A stretch of 9,291 nucleotides of DNA from Pseudomonadota bacterium (GTDB taxonomy: Bacteria; SZUA-182; DTGQ01): assembly GCA_030605265.1 (NCBI GenBank), contig JAUWIR010000132.1, positions 1-9,291 on the forward strand, written 5' to 3'. Numbering within the stretch: position 1 is the first letter of the stretch; the number at the start of each line of letters is the position of its first letter. The notes under the pieces are model-generated. The model saw only the letters and a program-made list of their open reading frames with translations. It searched no databases and was not told the origin of the DNA. A program made the position numbers and the translations under genes. Shown one piece after another: positions 1 to 6,165 of the stretch.

Positions 1-352
1 CTTTGCCCCGGGCCTTCTCTCTTATTTCAAGGGAGCGCGTAGAGAGGGGGTCTGCCTGCCCATAGACGCCCAGGCTGTCGTAGAGTGCTGCCAGCTTGTT
101 GAGGGTGACGGCCTCCGCGGGGGGCTCTGTGCCCAGGGCCTTCTCTCTTATTTCAAGGGCCTTCCTGGCATAGGGGATGGCGTCCCGATAGCGGCCCTCT
201 TGATACAATCTTACAACCTGCTGATTTAGTTTTAAGGCCTCCTCTAATCCCTGGCTAAATGCTCCTTTTGGCCAAAGGCAGAAAAACAGAAAAAGGATTA
301 ATACTATTATTTGAATTTTGTAATAACTCTTATAACTCTTATTTATATTCAT
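1..352 (-). CDS. Secreted TPR-repeat protein, N-terminal part (runs off left edge)
   Basis: The first 117 residues are visible; the frame stays open to the window edge. The ATG at 352 is preceded by AGGAGGA (361-367) with 8 nt spacing. Residues 1-33 look like a signal peptide: Lys-rich start, hydrophobic core about 14-27, likely cleavage after A-F-S (31-33). From about residue 40 come tetratricopeptide repeats of the 42-residue kinesin-light-chain type, with the diagnostic A-L-E-I-R-E-K-A-L-G end of one unit (65-74) and a second partial copy S-L-E-I-R-E-K-A-R-G (107-116). Such repeats are protein-interaction scaffolds; in bacteria this class often precedes a CHAT protease-like domain, which cannot be seen here. 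It lies 45 nt after the anti-sigma gene on the same strand, so it is probably co-transcribed. Its repeat part is much richer in G+C than its signal-peptide part. Confidence 0.82.
   Translation of the reverse strand, partial: MNINKSYKSYYKIQIIVLILFLFFCLWPKGAFSQGLEEALKLNQQVVRLYQEGRYRDAIPYARKALEIREKALGTEPPAEAVTLNKLAALYDSLGVYGQADPLSTRSLEIREKARGK
10..159 (-). repeat. Near-identical TPR unit ends, 126 bp apart
   Basis: A 24-base block at 10-33 recurs exactly at 136-159, that is 126 bp or 42 codons apart, matching the period of the encoded TPR. It encodes the L-E-I-R-E-K-A end of each unit. The DNA on either side of the two blocks differs, so the identity is local and not a whole duplicated unit. 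Confidence 0.75.
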
Positions 353-397
353 ACTATAATTCCTCCTTAACCTTTATACTTCAACTTTTCATGCCCC

Positions 398-1129
398 TTA
401 CAGCGAAGGACTTTCACTTTTTCCTTTTACTATAATCACTATATATCCTGCCGTATCCTTATACCCCTCATTTTTTCTTTTCACCTTGCCCAGGCTGGAA
501 AGCTTATCCAACAAAAGAAACTCCTTCTCCCCTGCCACCTCTATAGTCAACTTTCTCCCACCTTCAATAGATAAGTCCTGCACCACATTGCCATTATAAC
601 TTCCAACAATCTCCTTAAGCTGATCAACAACCTTATCTGTATCATCTATATCACCTGCAACTTCAATTACAATAGGATTTTTGGCTTCATTTAGGGTAAT
701 TTCAGATTGCCTGGTAATGATCTTTCCCTCATCAACGCCTTTTGGCAAAAATCCCCTCATCATAATCATCATTAGAATAACAATGGCAATTCCCGCCCCT
801 CCAAGGGCAAATTTGGGAATTTTAGTAACATTAGTAACGCACGGGGAAAAAATCTTCTCCAGCAAAATACGTACCTTTGATTTCTCCCTATCCCCTTCTA
901 ATTTTGTTTTCCTCTGCCGAATCCGCTGCAGTACCTTCTCCTCAAAATTTGGCGAGATAGCCGGCGATTTCCAGGTATCCATCATGGCTATGGTCGCCTT
1001 CATGTCCTTAAGCTTATCTTGACACTTCCGACAAGCTTCCATATGCTCTTTGACCAGTTGCCGCTCCTCTTCCTCCAGACTATGGGTCAAAAAATTATAA
1101 AGTAATTTTTGTGCTTGCTTACACTTCAT
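398..1129 (-). CDS. Membrane-anchored zinc-finger anti-sigma factor
   Basis: A 243-residue protein predicted to hold the ECF sigma factor encoded just upstream inactive at the inner membrane. The N-terminus is a zf-HC2/ZAS-type anti-sigma domain with C3 and H29-x3-C33-x2-C36, the classic zinc-binding pattern. A charged linker follows, then one transmembrane helix at about 107-125 and a C-terminal domain of about 118 residues that should lie outside the cytoplasm. That part contains two similar alternating strand/helix blocks (I-V-I-E-V-A-G at 153-159 and L-T-I-E-V-A-G at 194-200, each followed by a D-K-containing helix), resembling DUF4349/DUF2275-like sensor domains; this family assignment is tentative. 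The start at 1129 has AAGGA at 1138-1142 and lies only 3 nt past the sigma stop codon, so translation of the two is likely coupled. Confidence 0.87.
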   Translation of the reverse strand: MKCKQAQKLLYNFLTHSLEEEERQLVKEHMEACRKCQDKLKDMKATIAMMDTWKSPAISPNFEEKVLQRIRQRKTKLEGDREKSKVRILLEKIFSPCVTNVTKIPKFALGGAGIAIVILMMIMMRGFLPKGVDEGKIITRQSEITLNEAKNPIVIEVAGDIDDTDKVVDQLKEIVGSYNGNVVQDLSIEGGRKLTIEVAGEKEFLLLDKLSSLGKVKRKNEGYKDTAGYIVIIVKGKSESPSL

Positions 1130-1132
1130 CAG

Positions 1133-1738
1133 TTATGTCCTTAAAATTTCCTGAAAGGGTTTCAAATTTTCATTCAATTTCTCAATGGCCCTGTGCTTCC
1201 TGGTTTTGGCAGCATTTATCCCAATATGCAAGACCTCGGCAGCTTCTTGAAGAGAAAGATGATCATAATGGATGAGCAGAATGATCTCTCTATACCTGGG
1301 CTTTAGGTTATTTATTTCCCTTTGCACTATTCTTTGCACTATGTTTTGTTTCTCTTGTTCCAATATTCGGTCCTCCGGAGAAGGTCCTTGAGAGGGAGGA
1401 TCGGGAAAATCTTCAACTAACAGGTCTTCCCCCCGTTCCTCTTTTCCCCGCTTCTTCTTTAGCCTGTCCATACAGTGATGGTAGGCGATAGTGAAAAGCC
1501 AGCTTATGAATTTTTTATTTTCTTTCAATTGCCCGATATTAAAGAAAGCCTTGGTAAATATTTCAATAGCCGCCTCTTCAGCGCTTTCCTCATCCCTTAA
1601 CCTCCTAAAGCAACAGCCATATATGCGCTGTTTATAATTAGCCATTAGTTTACTAAAGGCATACTCATCTCCTTCTTTTACCTTGGCAATTAGGGCCTCT
1701 TCTTCTTTGGTAATTTCATTTTTTGGCCTGGGGCTCAA
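1133..1738 (-). CDS. ECF-type RNA polymerase sigma factor
   Basis: 201 residues, the usual length for an extracytoplasmic-function sigma-70 factor. Region 2 spans about 24-98 (A-F-S-K-L motif, the acidic E-E-S-A-E-E-A segment that corresponds to the usual D-x-x-D-A-E-D, then F-I-S-W-L-F-T-I-A at 77-85 and D-R-L-K-K-K). Region 4 spans about 140-190 with a helix-turn-helix (L-S-L-Q-E-A-A-E-V-L followed by A-A-K-T-R-K-H-R-A). An acidic, proline-rich linker (about 99-125) joins them. No extra C-terminal domain is present. It directs core RNA polymerase to stress promoters when released from the anti-sigma factor encoded 3 nt downstream. The ATG at 1738 is preceded by GGAGAG (1744-1749). It is divergent from the OmpA/tubulin-like operon, making that operon and its own unit plausible targets. 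The exact ECF group cannot be told by eye. Confidence 0.93.
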   Translation of the reverse strand: MSPRPKNEITKEEEALIAKVKEGDEYAFSKLMANYKQRIYGCCFRRLRDEESAEEAAIEIFTKAFFNIGQLKENKKFISWLFTIAYHHCMDRLKKKRGKEERGEDLLVEDFPDPPSQGPSPEDRILEQEKQNIVQRIVQREINNLKPRYREIILLIHYDHLSLQEAAEVLHIGINAAKTRKHRAIEKLNENLKPFQEILRT

Positions 1739-1758
1739 TTTGACTCTCCGGATAGGTA

Positions 1759-1786
1759 AGAATGGTTGGACTTCAAAAAGGTTTCA
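1759..1786 (-). promoter_or_regulatory. Possible ECF-type promoter for the sigma/anti-sigma unit
   Basis: Reading the minus strand, TGAAAC (1786-1781) is followed after 16 nt by CATTCT (1764-1759). TGAAAC with N16 resembles the -35 element of several ECF regulons (SigW-like TGAAAC...CGTA), but the -10 match is poor. It would give a short leader ending at the GGAGAG ribosome site. This would make the sigma factor autoregulated. Single-site match by eye only. Confidence 0.3.
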
Positions 1787-1790
1787 TTTT

Positions 1791-1941
1791 TTTGGGCATC
1801 CTTCACTAGTCGGTTTACACTTTCTGTCACCACGGAGACACTGAGTCACGGAGAAAAAGTATAAAAACTCTGTGTCTCTGTGGTGAAAAATATTTAAAAA
1901 AGTGTCAACTACTTTTGGGCATAAATGAAAGGATGCCCAAA
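1791..1941. repeat. Nested palindromic intergenic element, about 151 bp
   Basis: The outer arms are an exact 13-bp inverted repeat (TTTGGGCATCCTT at 1791-1803, its complement at 1929-1941). Inside, TAGTCGGTTTACACTTT (1808-1824) is partly mirrored by AAAAAAGTGTCAACTA (1897-1912). The core has CACCACGGAGACACTGAG (1830-1847) facing CTCTGTGTCTCTGTGGTG (1868-1885), 16 of 18 positions paired. The whole region can fold into one long imperfect hairpin. No gene fits inside. It could be a small non-autonomous mobile element or a structured regulatory region; the CCAC(A/G)GAGACAC core resembles a sequence I recall recurring between genes in many environmental bacteria. No clear target-site duplication is visible. 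Confidence 0.7.
1914..1941. promoter_or_regulatory. Inverted repeat just upstream of the OmpA/DUF4384 gene
   Basis: TTTGGGCAT (1914-1922) and ATGCCCAAA (1933-1941) form a perfect 9-bp inverted repeat with a 10-nt spacer, ending 17 nt before the AAGGAGGAG ribosome site. A third copy of the same nonamer lies at 1791-1799. The right arm can therefore pair with either the near or the distant copy. It may be an operator or a leader hairpin; no T-run follows, so it is not a standard terminator. Confidence 0.4.
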
Positions 1942-1973
1942 TATCTAATAAAACCCTTAAGGAGGAGCAAGCC

Positions 1974-3146
1974 ATGAGTAAAAAGAAGTTAATGAACTTT
2001 AGAAGAACCATTCATCGGGTAAGGGGAAAAGGTATTCATATTCTTACCAAGGCCGCAATTGTCTTCATCTTAAGCATCACCGTCTTAACCGCCGCAACTA
2101 TATTCAATATCCCATGGCATACGGCCTGCGCAAAAGATGGTGTGAATATTAACCGGTTGTCGGAACAGTATAAAAGCGCCCTATCCCTGAAAACTATTTC
2201 CCGCTCATTGGAGGGAGTAACCGTGCCGAGCCTGGTGATGAACCTCGATTTCCCTGTAAACAGCTCTAGCCTTACCCCCCGGGCAATCAAATATCTTGAC
2301 GCCCTCGGGTTGGCCTTGCAGGATGAGACACTGAGAACATACATCTACCGGGTTGATGGCCACACCTGTAGTCTTGGATCAACTGAGTATAACTATAATC
2401 TCTCCTTCCAAAGGGCACAGGCTGTAGTGGATTACCTGGTGCAAAACTTTTACCTGCCAAGGGACAGGTTTATCATTAAGGGATGTGGCGAGAGTAAACC
2501 CGTAGCCAATAACGCCACTGAGGAAGGGAGGAAGAAAAATCGTCGGGTGGTGATCATTAACACTCTTCAGGATTTTCAGGAAACAGGCAAACCGGAACGG
2601 CCTAAAGTTAAAGTATGTGCAAAGTATGTGCGGTCCGGTGAGGAAAAAGAGCTTACCCAAGGGGAAACCCTAAATTCTAAGGATACTTACTGTGTGGAAT
2701 TTAGCCCTCAAACTGCCGCGCATATTTATCTCTATCAGATATCCGGCGGCAAAAAGGACCTTCTTTTTCCCAATGAAAAATACTCAAAAAATGAAAACCC
2801 GGTTATTCCCGGAAGGATCTATCGGGTCCCGGACTTTGGCCGGGGGTTTTATCTTAATCACCAAAAAGGAGAAGAGCAATTGGTGCTGATCGCCCAAAAG
2901 GAAGAGTTGAAAGACCCAATGGATTTTTGTCAAAAGGCGGCGGCTTTGGGAACAACCAACCTTAAGAAGGGGCTTTCCCGAAGCATGCAAAGCATTAGAG
3001 AGGCATTGGAAGAAACCGTGCCGCCGGCGCCGTTGAAAATGGCGGGAAAACCGGATGATCTACAAGAAAATTCTTATAACGCCCTTAATGGGATATTTAA
3101 TGAAGAGGAAGCATTTATCTGGAAATTGTCCTTTCAGCATCAATAA
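1974..3146 (+). CDS. OmpA-like peptidoglycan-binding protein with C-terminal DUF4384 domain
   Basis: 390 residues; ATG preceded by AAGGAGGAG (1959-1967). The N-terminus is basic (1-26) with a hydrophobic segment at about 26-46, either an uncleaved anchor or a long signal peptide, so the rest should sit in the periplasm. Residues about 88-195 match the OmpA C-terminal fold: N-L-D-F-P-V-N-S-S-S-L opening, V-D-G-H-T (127-131), N-L-S-F-Q-R-A (142-148), G-C-G-E-S-K-P and the closing K-N-R-R-V. These are the conserved positions that bind diaminopimelate in peptidoglycan. Residues about 232-310 look like DUF4384 (Y-C-V-E-F, I-Y-L-Y-Q, L-F-P-N, N-P-V-I-P-G-x-x-Y, L-V-L-I-A), a domain also present in the last gene of this operon. 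A helical tail follows. It is the first gene of the plus-strand unit, divergent from the sigma factor. Confidence 0.85.
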   Translation: MSKKKLMNFRRTIHRVRGKGIHILTKAAIVFILSITVLTAATIFNIPWHTACAKDGVNINRLSEQYKSALSLKTISRSLEGVTVPSLVMNLDFPVNSSSLTPRAIKYLDALGLALQDETLRTYIYRVDGHTCSLGSTEYNYNLSFQRAQAVVDYLVQNFYLPRDRFIIKGCGESKPVANNATEEGRKKNRRVVIINTLQDFQETGKPERPKVKVCAKYVRSGEEKELTQGETLNSKDTYCVEFSPQTAAHIYLYQISGGKKDLLFPNEKYSKNENPVIPGRIYRVPDFGRGFYLNHQKGEEQLVLIAQKEELKDPMDFCQKAAALGTTNLKKGLSRSMQSIREALEETVPPAPLKMAGKPDDLQENSYNALNGIFNEEEAFIWKLSFQHQ

Positions 3147-3235
3147 ACTGAAGGTTTGAAATAAATAGAAAGAAATTTTTCTCAAGATTCAATAAAATCA
3201 CCTCTAACCATTTTATAAAAAAAGGAGTATTGACC

Positions 3236-3580
3236 ATGTCTTTTCGAACACTTTTATGGGAAAAGCTGTACAGCGCAAGTCAAGGCGCTTCGAGAATCCC
3301 TAATAACCTCACTGCCCAAGAAATAATCGGCTCAATAGCAGCAGCAGGAATAATCCTTTTGCTTTGCTGGCTGGTAGTGAGAAAAGGGTTTTTTTATATT
3401 TCTGAAAATGCCGGGGCCTCAAGAATTACCTCTTTTCTTTTTGGCGGCAGTATAGCCGCAGCCTGGTGTTTAGGCTCACTTGAGTGGATTGGACCGGGCA
3501 GCGCCAGATGGATGGTTATGGTCATGCTTGTATCTACCATAGGGAGCATTACCTATTTGGTGTGGGTAAAGAATAGATAA
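3236..3580 (+). CDS. Small three-TM membrane protein of unknown function
   Basis: 114 residues from the ATG at 3236, chosen because AAAGGAG (3221-3227) lies 8 nt upstream; a TTG at 3230 would add two residues but sits only 2 nt from that site. Three hydrophobic segments at about 30-49, 64-82 and 91-110 are joined by short polar loops containing V-R-K-G and E-W-I-G-P-G. I recognise no family. The 89 bp before it (3147-3235) are AT-rich and show no clear terminator, and only 33 nt separate it from the tubulin-like gene, whose own AAGGAG lies in that gap, so it is probably part of the same transcript. It could be the membrane partner of the tubulin-like protein, but this rests on position only. 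Confidence 0.75.
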   Translation: MSFRTLLWEKLYSASQGASRIPNNLTAQEIIGSIAAAGIILLLCWLVVRKGFFYISENAGASRITSFLFGGSIAAAWCLGSLEWIGPGSARWMVMVMLVSTIGSITYLVWVKNR

Positions 3581-3613
3581 GCAGGAAAACAGATAAGATA
3601 AGGAGATTAAATT

Positions 3614-5098
3614 ATGGGATCAATTATTATCAGCCTTGGCGGTGGAGGCAAGGTTGCTTCAATGAAGTTGAGAAGAATGATGGTGGAAGAGTATGGAGGG
3701 GAAGAATACGGCCTATTAAAAAACAAAATCTGTTTCCTACATATAGATACTTTTAAAGATGTGGGGCAAGAGGGCGGTCAGGACTTTTGCACCCAGGTTA
3801 TGGGCACTGATATAAGCTTAAAGGAAGAGACGGAAAGATTAGTGCTTTCAGATAATTTACCGGAGCCCCCGCAAACTGCCATGCTCACGAATCATCCTCA
3901 TGTAAAGGAGTGGTTTTCCGAGATCCTCCCTTGCAATATTGACTTGAGCCAGGGGGCGGGAGGCGTTCGGGCCTACGGCAGGATTGCCTTTCACCATAAG
4001 ATTTTCCTCTTTCGGCAAAGGCTCAACCAGATGTTGAGCAGGGCTCAAACTGATACCCGGGTAAATATTTACATTGTCTGCTCCCTCTTTGGAGGCACAG
4101 GCAGCGGGACATTTTTGGATGTTTGCTATGCGGCCAGGGATGAAAAAAATCGGCGTGGACTCAAAGGTGATGTGCTGGGTTTTTTTATCATTGGCGCTTC
4201 CAATCCGGATGCGGGAATGAAAGAGAACTGTTATGCAGCTTTAGCAGAGCTTGAGTATTATTCCAGCGGGCCTTTGCTTCAGGAGGGAAGAAAGAATAAA
4301 CCCTTTGAGGCCCGTTATCCCGTATCAGGGGTAACCCAGGTAATTTCAGATGAGCCCCCGGTGGACACCTGTTATCTGTTCGGGAACAATAACGGCCAGA
4401 AATTGCTTGAGCGATCAGAGCTTGAAGAGATGACTGCCAGGCGGATATTTTTTGAGACGGTCTCGGGCATAAAAGAGCCCATGACTGCCAAACGTGCTGA
4501 TATCAAAGCAACGCCAGCCTATTATATGCCCGAGGGCCTGCAAAAAAGAAGCAAGACCTTTTTTGCCACCGGGTGTTCGGTGATCGAATTTCCGGCCCCC
4601 CGAATTATGAACGCTTTGGGTGCGGCTTTTGCCGCCTATTGTTGTGATTATCTTTTGTTTAAAGAAGCGGAAGGATTTAGTGATCTGAAAAAAGAGATGA
4701 AAGAGTTTATGGAAGATAGGTTGGGGGTAAATGTTCGAGAGAGCAGTCTGAGGAAAACCCTTGAGCTGCAAGACACCCGCACCATAGGAAGCTCCATGAA
4801 GGAGGATCGGTTTACCTGGCAGCGAGACTTGAAAGACAAAATCAGCCATGGCGCGGTAAAAGAGGGCACTATCTATGGGGACATTGAAAAAGTGGTTGGA
4901 AGAGCTGTTGATTCCATAAATGGAAAGGGCGCCTGTGTTTTAACCATTAAGAACAACTTGGAAAAACTGTGGAAGGGAGGAGCGGAAAATGAAGGGCTTC
5001 AGCAAAGGATAATGAGCATTATCAGCGCCTTTATCCTTGATAGGGATAAGGGGCCGGCTCATACCGGCGCTTTTTTGGATAGCCTATCCGGCAACTGA
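3614..5098 (+). CDS. Tubulin/FtsZ-superfamily protein (Tubulin_2 type), GTP-binding N-terminal part
   Basis: 494 residues; ATG with AAGGAG (3600-3605) 8 nt upstream. The protein opens with a strand and glycine loop, I-I-I-S-L-G-G-G-G-K (4-13), where tubulin and FtsZ bind phosphate. F-L-H-I-D-T (41-46) follows, then G-A-G-G-V-R-A-Y-G-R (114-123), and the tubulin signature loop F-G-G-T-G-S-G-T-F (159-167) after strand I-Y-I-V-C-S. A-S-N-P-D-A...N-C-Y-A-A-L-A-E-L-E (195-214) and D-T-C-Y-L-F-G-N-N-N (251-260) fit later nucleotide-pocket elements of the family that Pfam calls Tubulin_2. It should bind GTP and may polymerise in the cytoplasm. Family members as I know them are about 1000 residues; this frame stops after L-S-G-N at 494, exactly where a helical segment in another frame takes over, so it is probably the front part of a longer protein (see the composite entry). 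Confidence 0.85.
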   Translation: MGSIIISLGGGGKVASMKLRRMMVEEYGGEEYGLLKNKICFLHIDTFKDVGQEGGQDFCTQVMGTDISLKEETERLVLSDNLPEPPQTAMLTNHPHVKEWFSEILPCNIDLSQGAGGVRAYGRIAFHHKIFLFRQRLNQMLSRAQTDTRVNIYIVCSLFGGTGSGTFLDVCYAARDEKNRRGLKGDVLGFFIIGASNPDAGMKENCYAALAELEYYSSGPLLQEGRKNKPFEARYPVSGVTQVISDEPPVDTCYLFGNNNGQKLLERSELEEMTARRIFFETVSGIKEPMTAKRADIKATPAYYMPEGLQKRSKTFFATGCSVIEFPAPRIMNALGAAFAAYCCDYLLFKEAEGFSDLKKEMKEFMEDRLGVNVRESSLRKTLELQDTRTIGSSMKEDRFTWQRDLKDKISHGAVKEGTIYGDIEKVVGRAVDSINGKGACVLTIKNNLEKLWKGGAENEGLQQRIMSIISAFILDRDKGPAHTGAFLDSLSGN

Positions 5099-5169
5099 AG
5101 ACAGACCAAAAACAAGCAGAGGATATTTATACCAGGGCTGACAGCGCAGTTCGAAAAGCCAGGGAAGAG

Positions 5170-6165
5170 GTGGATAGAAGGTTAAAGAAAATCAGGCTTG
5201 ATGAAAATTACCCAAAGGAAGTAAAAAAGCATGTTGAGTGGCTTTGTAATAGGGAGTTGGCGGTTTTTATGGAGCAGGGCTTGAAACGGGCGGTGTATGA
5301 CGGGATAAAAACCCTTCTCCATAGAATAATCCTGGAGCTTGAGGCAAAAAAAGCGCATATCTGCCAATACGAGAAAGAGTTGGGCAGGCTCAAGGAGGCT
5401 TTTTTAAAGGAAGTTCACGAAGTATCCATGAACCTGATGGAATGGCTTGGCTCTGAAAGCACCGGCGGCCAGACTTTTTTTCCTGCTTTAAAAGGATTTT
5501 TGAGTGAGCTGGTTAAGCTAGCCGACCTTGATCAATTTTTTAAGGTGGTGGAGGCCCTTTCCAAAAGCTATGGTCTTTTGGACCCTTTTGACGGCCGGAT
5601 TGAAGCTAAAGCCCAAGAGATGGTAGTGAATAATGGGTGCCCAATGATCAAGATAGGGGAAAATTCTGATGAATTTAAACAGAAACTTTTTAAAAAATGC
5701 AGAAAGGTGTTTTCATCCTTTGGCTCAATAAATATCTGTAATCTTCTTACCCGGACCCTCTCTGAAGGGGCCAGATCCGCCCTTTTTAATCAAAAGATTC
5801 AAAGCTCACACTGGTTCCTGGAGGCTTTTGTTAATGACCCGACTATAGATCATGATCCGGCCTTGCATGAAAAAAAATGGGTGGGCGTCCCTGAAGAGAT
5901 TGATCTTCAAAATCATCCTATCTGGACAGGGGCCCTTGGGCAATATGATCCTGACAGGGAAAGGTTTAAGGCAGTCAAGGAAGCATACCGGATGGTGTTT
6001 GCAACTGAGTTGGGGGTATTTAGCTTGCGCAACATCACTTTTCTTGAGAACTATCAAAAAGCCTACCAAAGGCTTTCCAAAGAGGAGAAAAAACCGCCAC
6101 ACCAACAGCCGGATAGAGTATCCGGACCCCCTGCCCCAAGATCCCCGGCTCATGATTATTCATAA
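5170..6165 (+). CDS. Middle segment of the tubulin-like protein (shifted frame), coiled coil plus conserved domain
   Basis: 331 residues if started at GTG 5170, but that start is doubtful: the AGGGAAGAG before it abuts the codon, and the frame is already open from 5083, after a TAG at 5080-5082. The upstream part reads as a continuous helix (Q-L-K-T-D-Q-K-Q-A-E-D-I-Y), which suggests that coding enters from the preceding gene by a frameshift. The first 90 residues are charged and helical, likely coiled coil. Further on, K-K-W-V-G-V-P (236-242), then E-L-G-V-F-S-L-R-N-I-T-F-L-E-N-Y-Q-K-A-Y at about 279-298 resemble the C-terminal half of Tubulin_2 proteins. The last 20 or so residues (P-P-H-Q-Q-P...) turn proline-rich and unlike the rest, and probably represent out-of-frame translation after the A6 tract. 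No separate function is evident. Confidence 0.65.
   Translation: MDRRLKKIRLDENYPKEVKKHVEWLCNRELAVFMEQGLKRAVYDGIKTLLHRIILELEAKKAHICQYEKELGRLKEAFLKEVHEVSMNLMEWLGSESTGGQTFFPALKGFLSELVKLADLDQFFKVVEALSKSYGLLDPFDGRIEAKAQEMVVNNGCPMIKIGENSDEFKQKLFKKCRKVFSSFGSINICNLLTRTLSEGARSALFNQKIQSSHWFLEAFVNDPTIDHDPALHEKKWVGVPEEIDLQNHPIWTGALGQYDPDRERFKAVKEAYRMVFATELGVFSLRNITFLENYQKAYQRLSKEEKKPPHQQPDRVSGPPAPRSPAHDYS

Noticed and set aside
681..1022. Plus-strand open frame of 113 residues
   Set aside because: It lies opposite the anti-sigma gene, whose zinc finger and TM helix are clear, and shows no ribosome site or recognisable motif.
1830..1885. CRISPR-like repeat pair
   Set aside because: There are only two arms in inverted orientation and no regularly spaced direct repeats or spacers.
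1784..2011. Minus-strand frame of 75 residues across the divergent intergenic region
   Set aside because: It covers the palindromic element and the start of the OmpA-like gene, has no ribosome site and its protein is Cys/Phe-rich without motifs.
3230..3232. TTG start for the small membrane protein
   Set aside because: The ATG six bases later has better spacing (8 nt against 2 nt) from the AAAGGAG site.
5071..5076. T6 run as a programmed -1 frameshift site
   Set aside because: Shifting there enters the frame containing TAG at 5080-5082, so it would stop at once and cannot produce the fused protein.
5852..6151. Upstream extension of the third frame as a 266-residue protein starting at 5852
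   Set aside because: Up to about 6088 it overlaps the well-supported middle segment in another frame and reads as basic, low-quality sequence without a ribosome site; only the part after the A6 tract looks coding.
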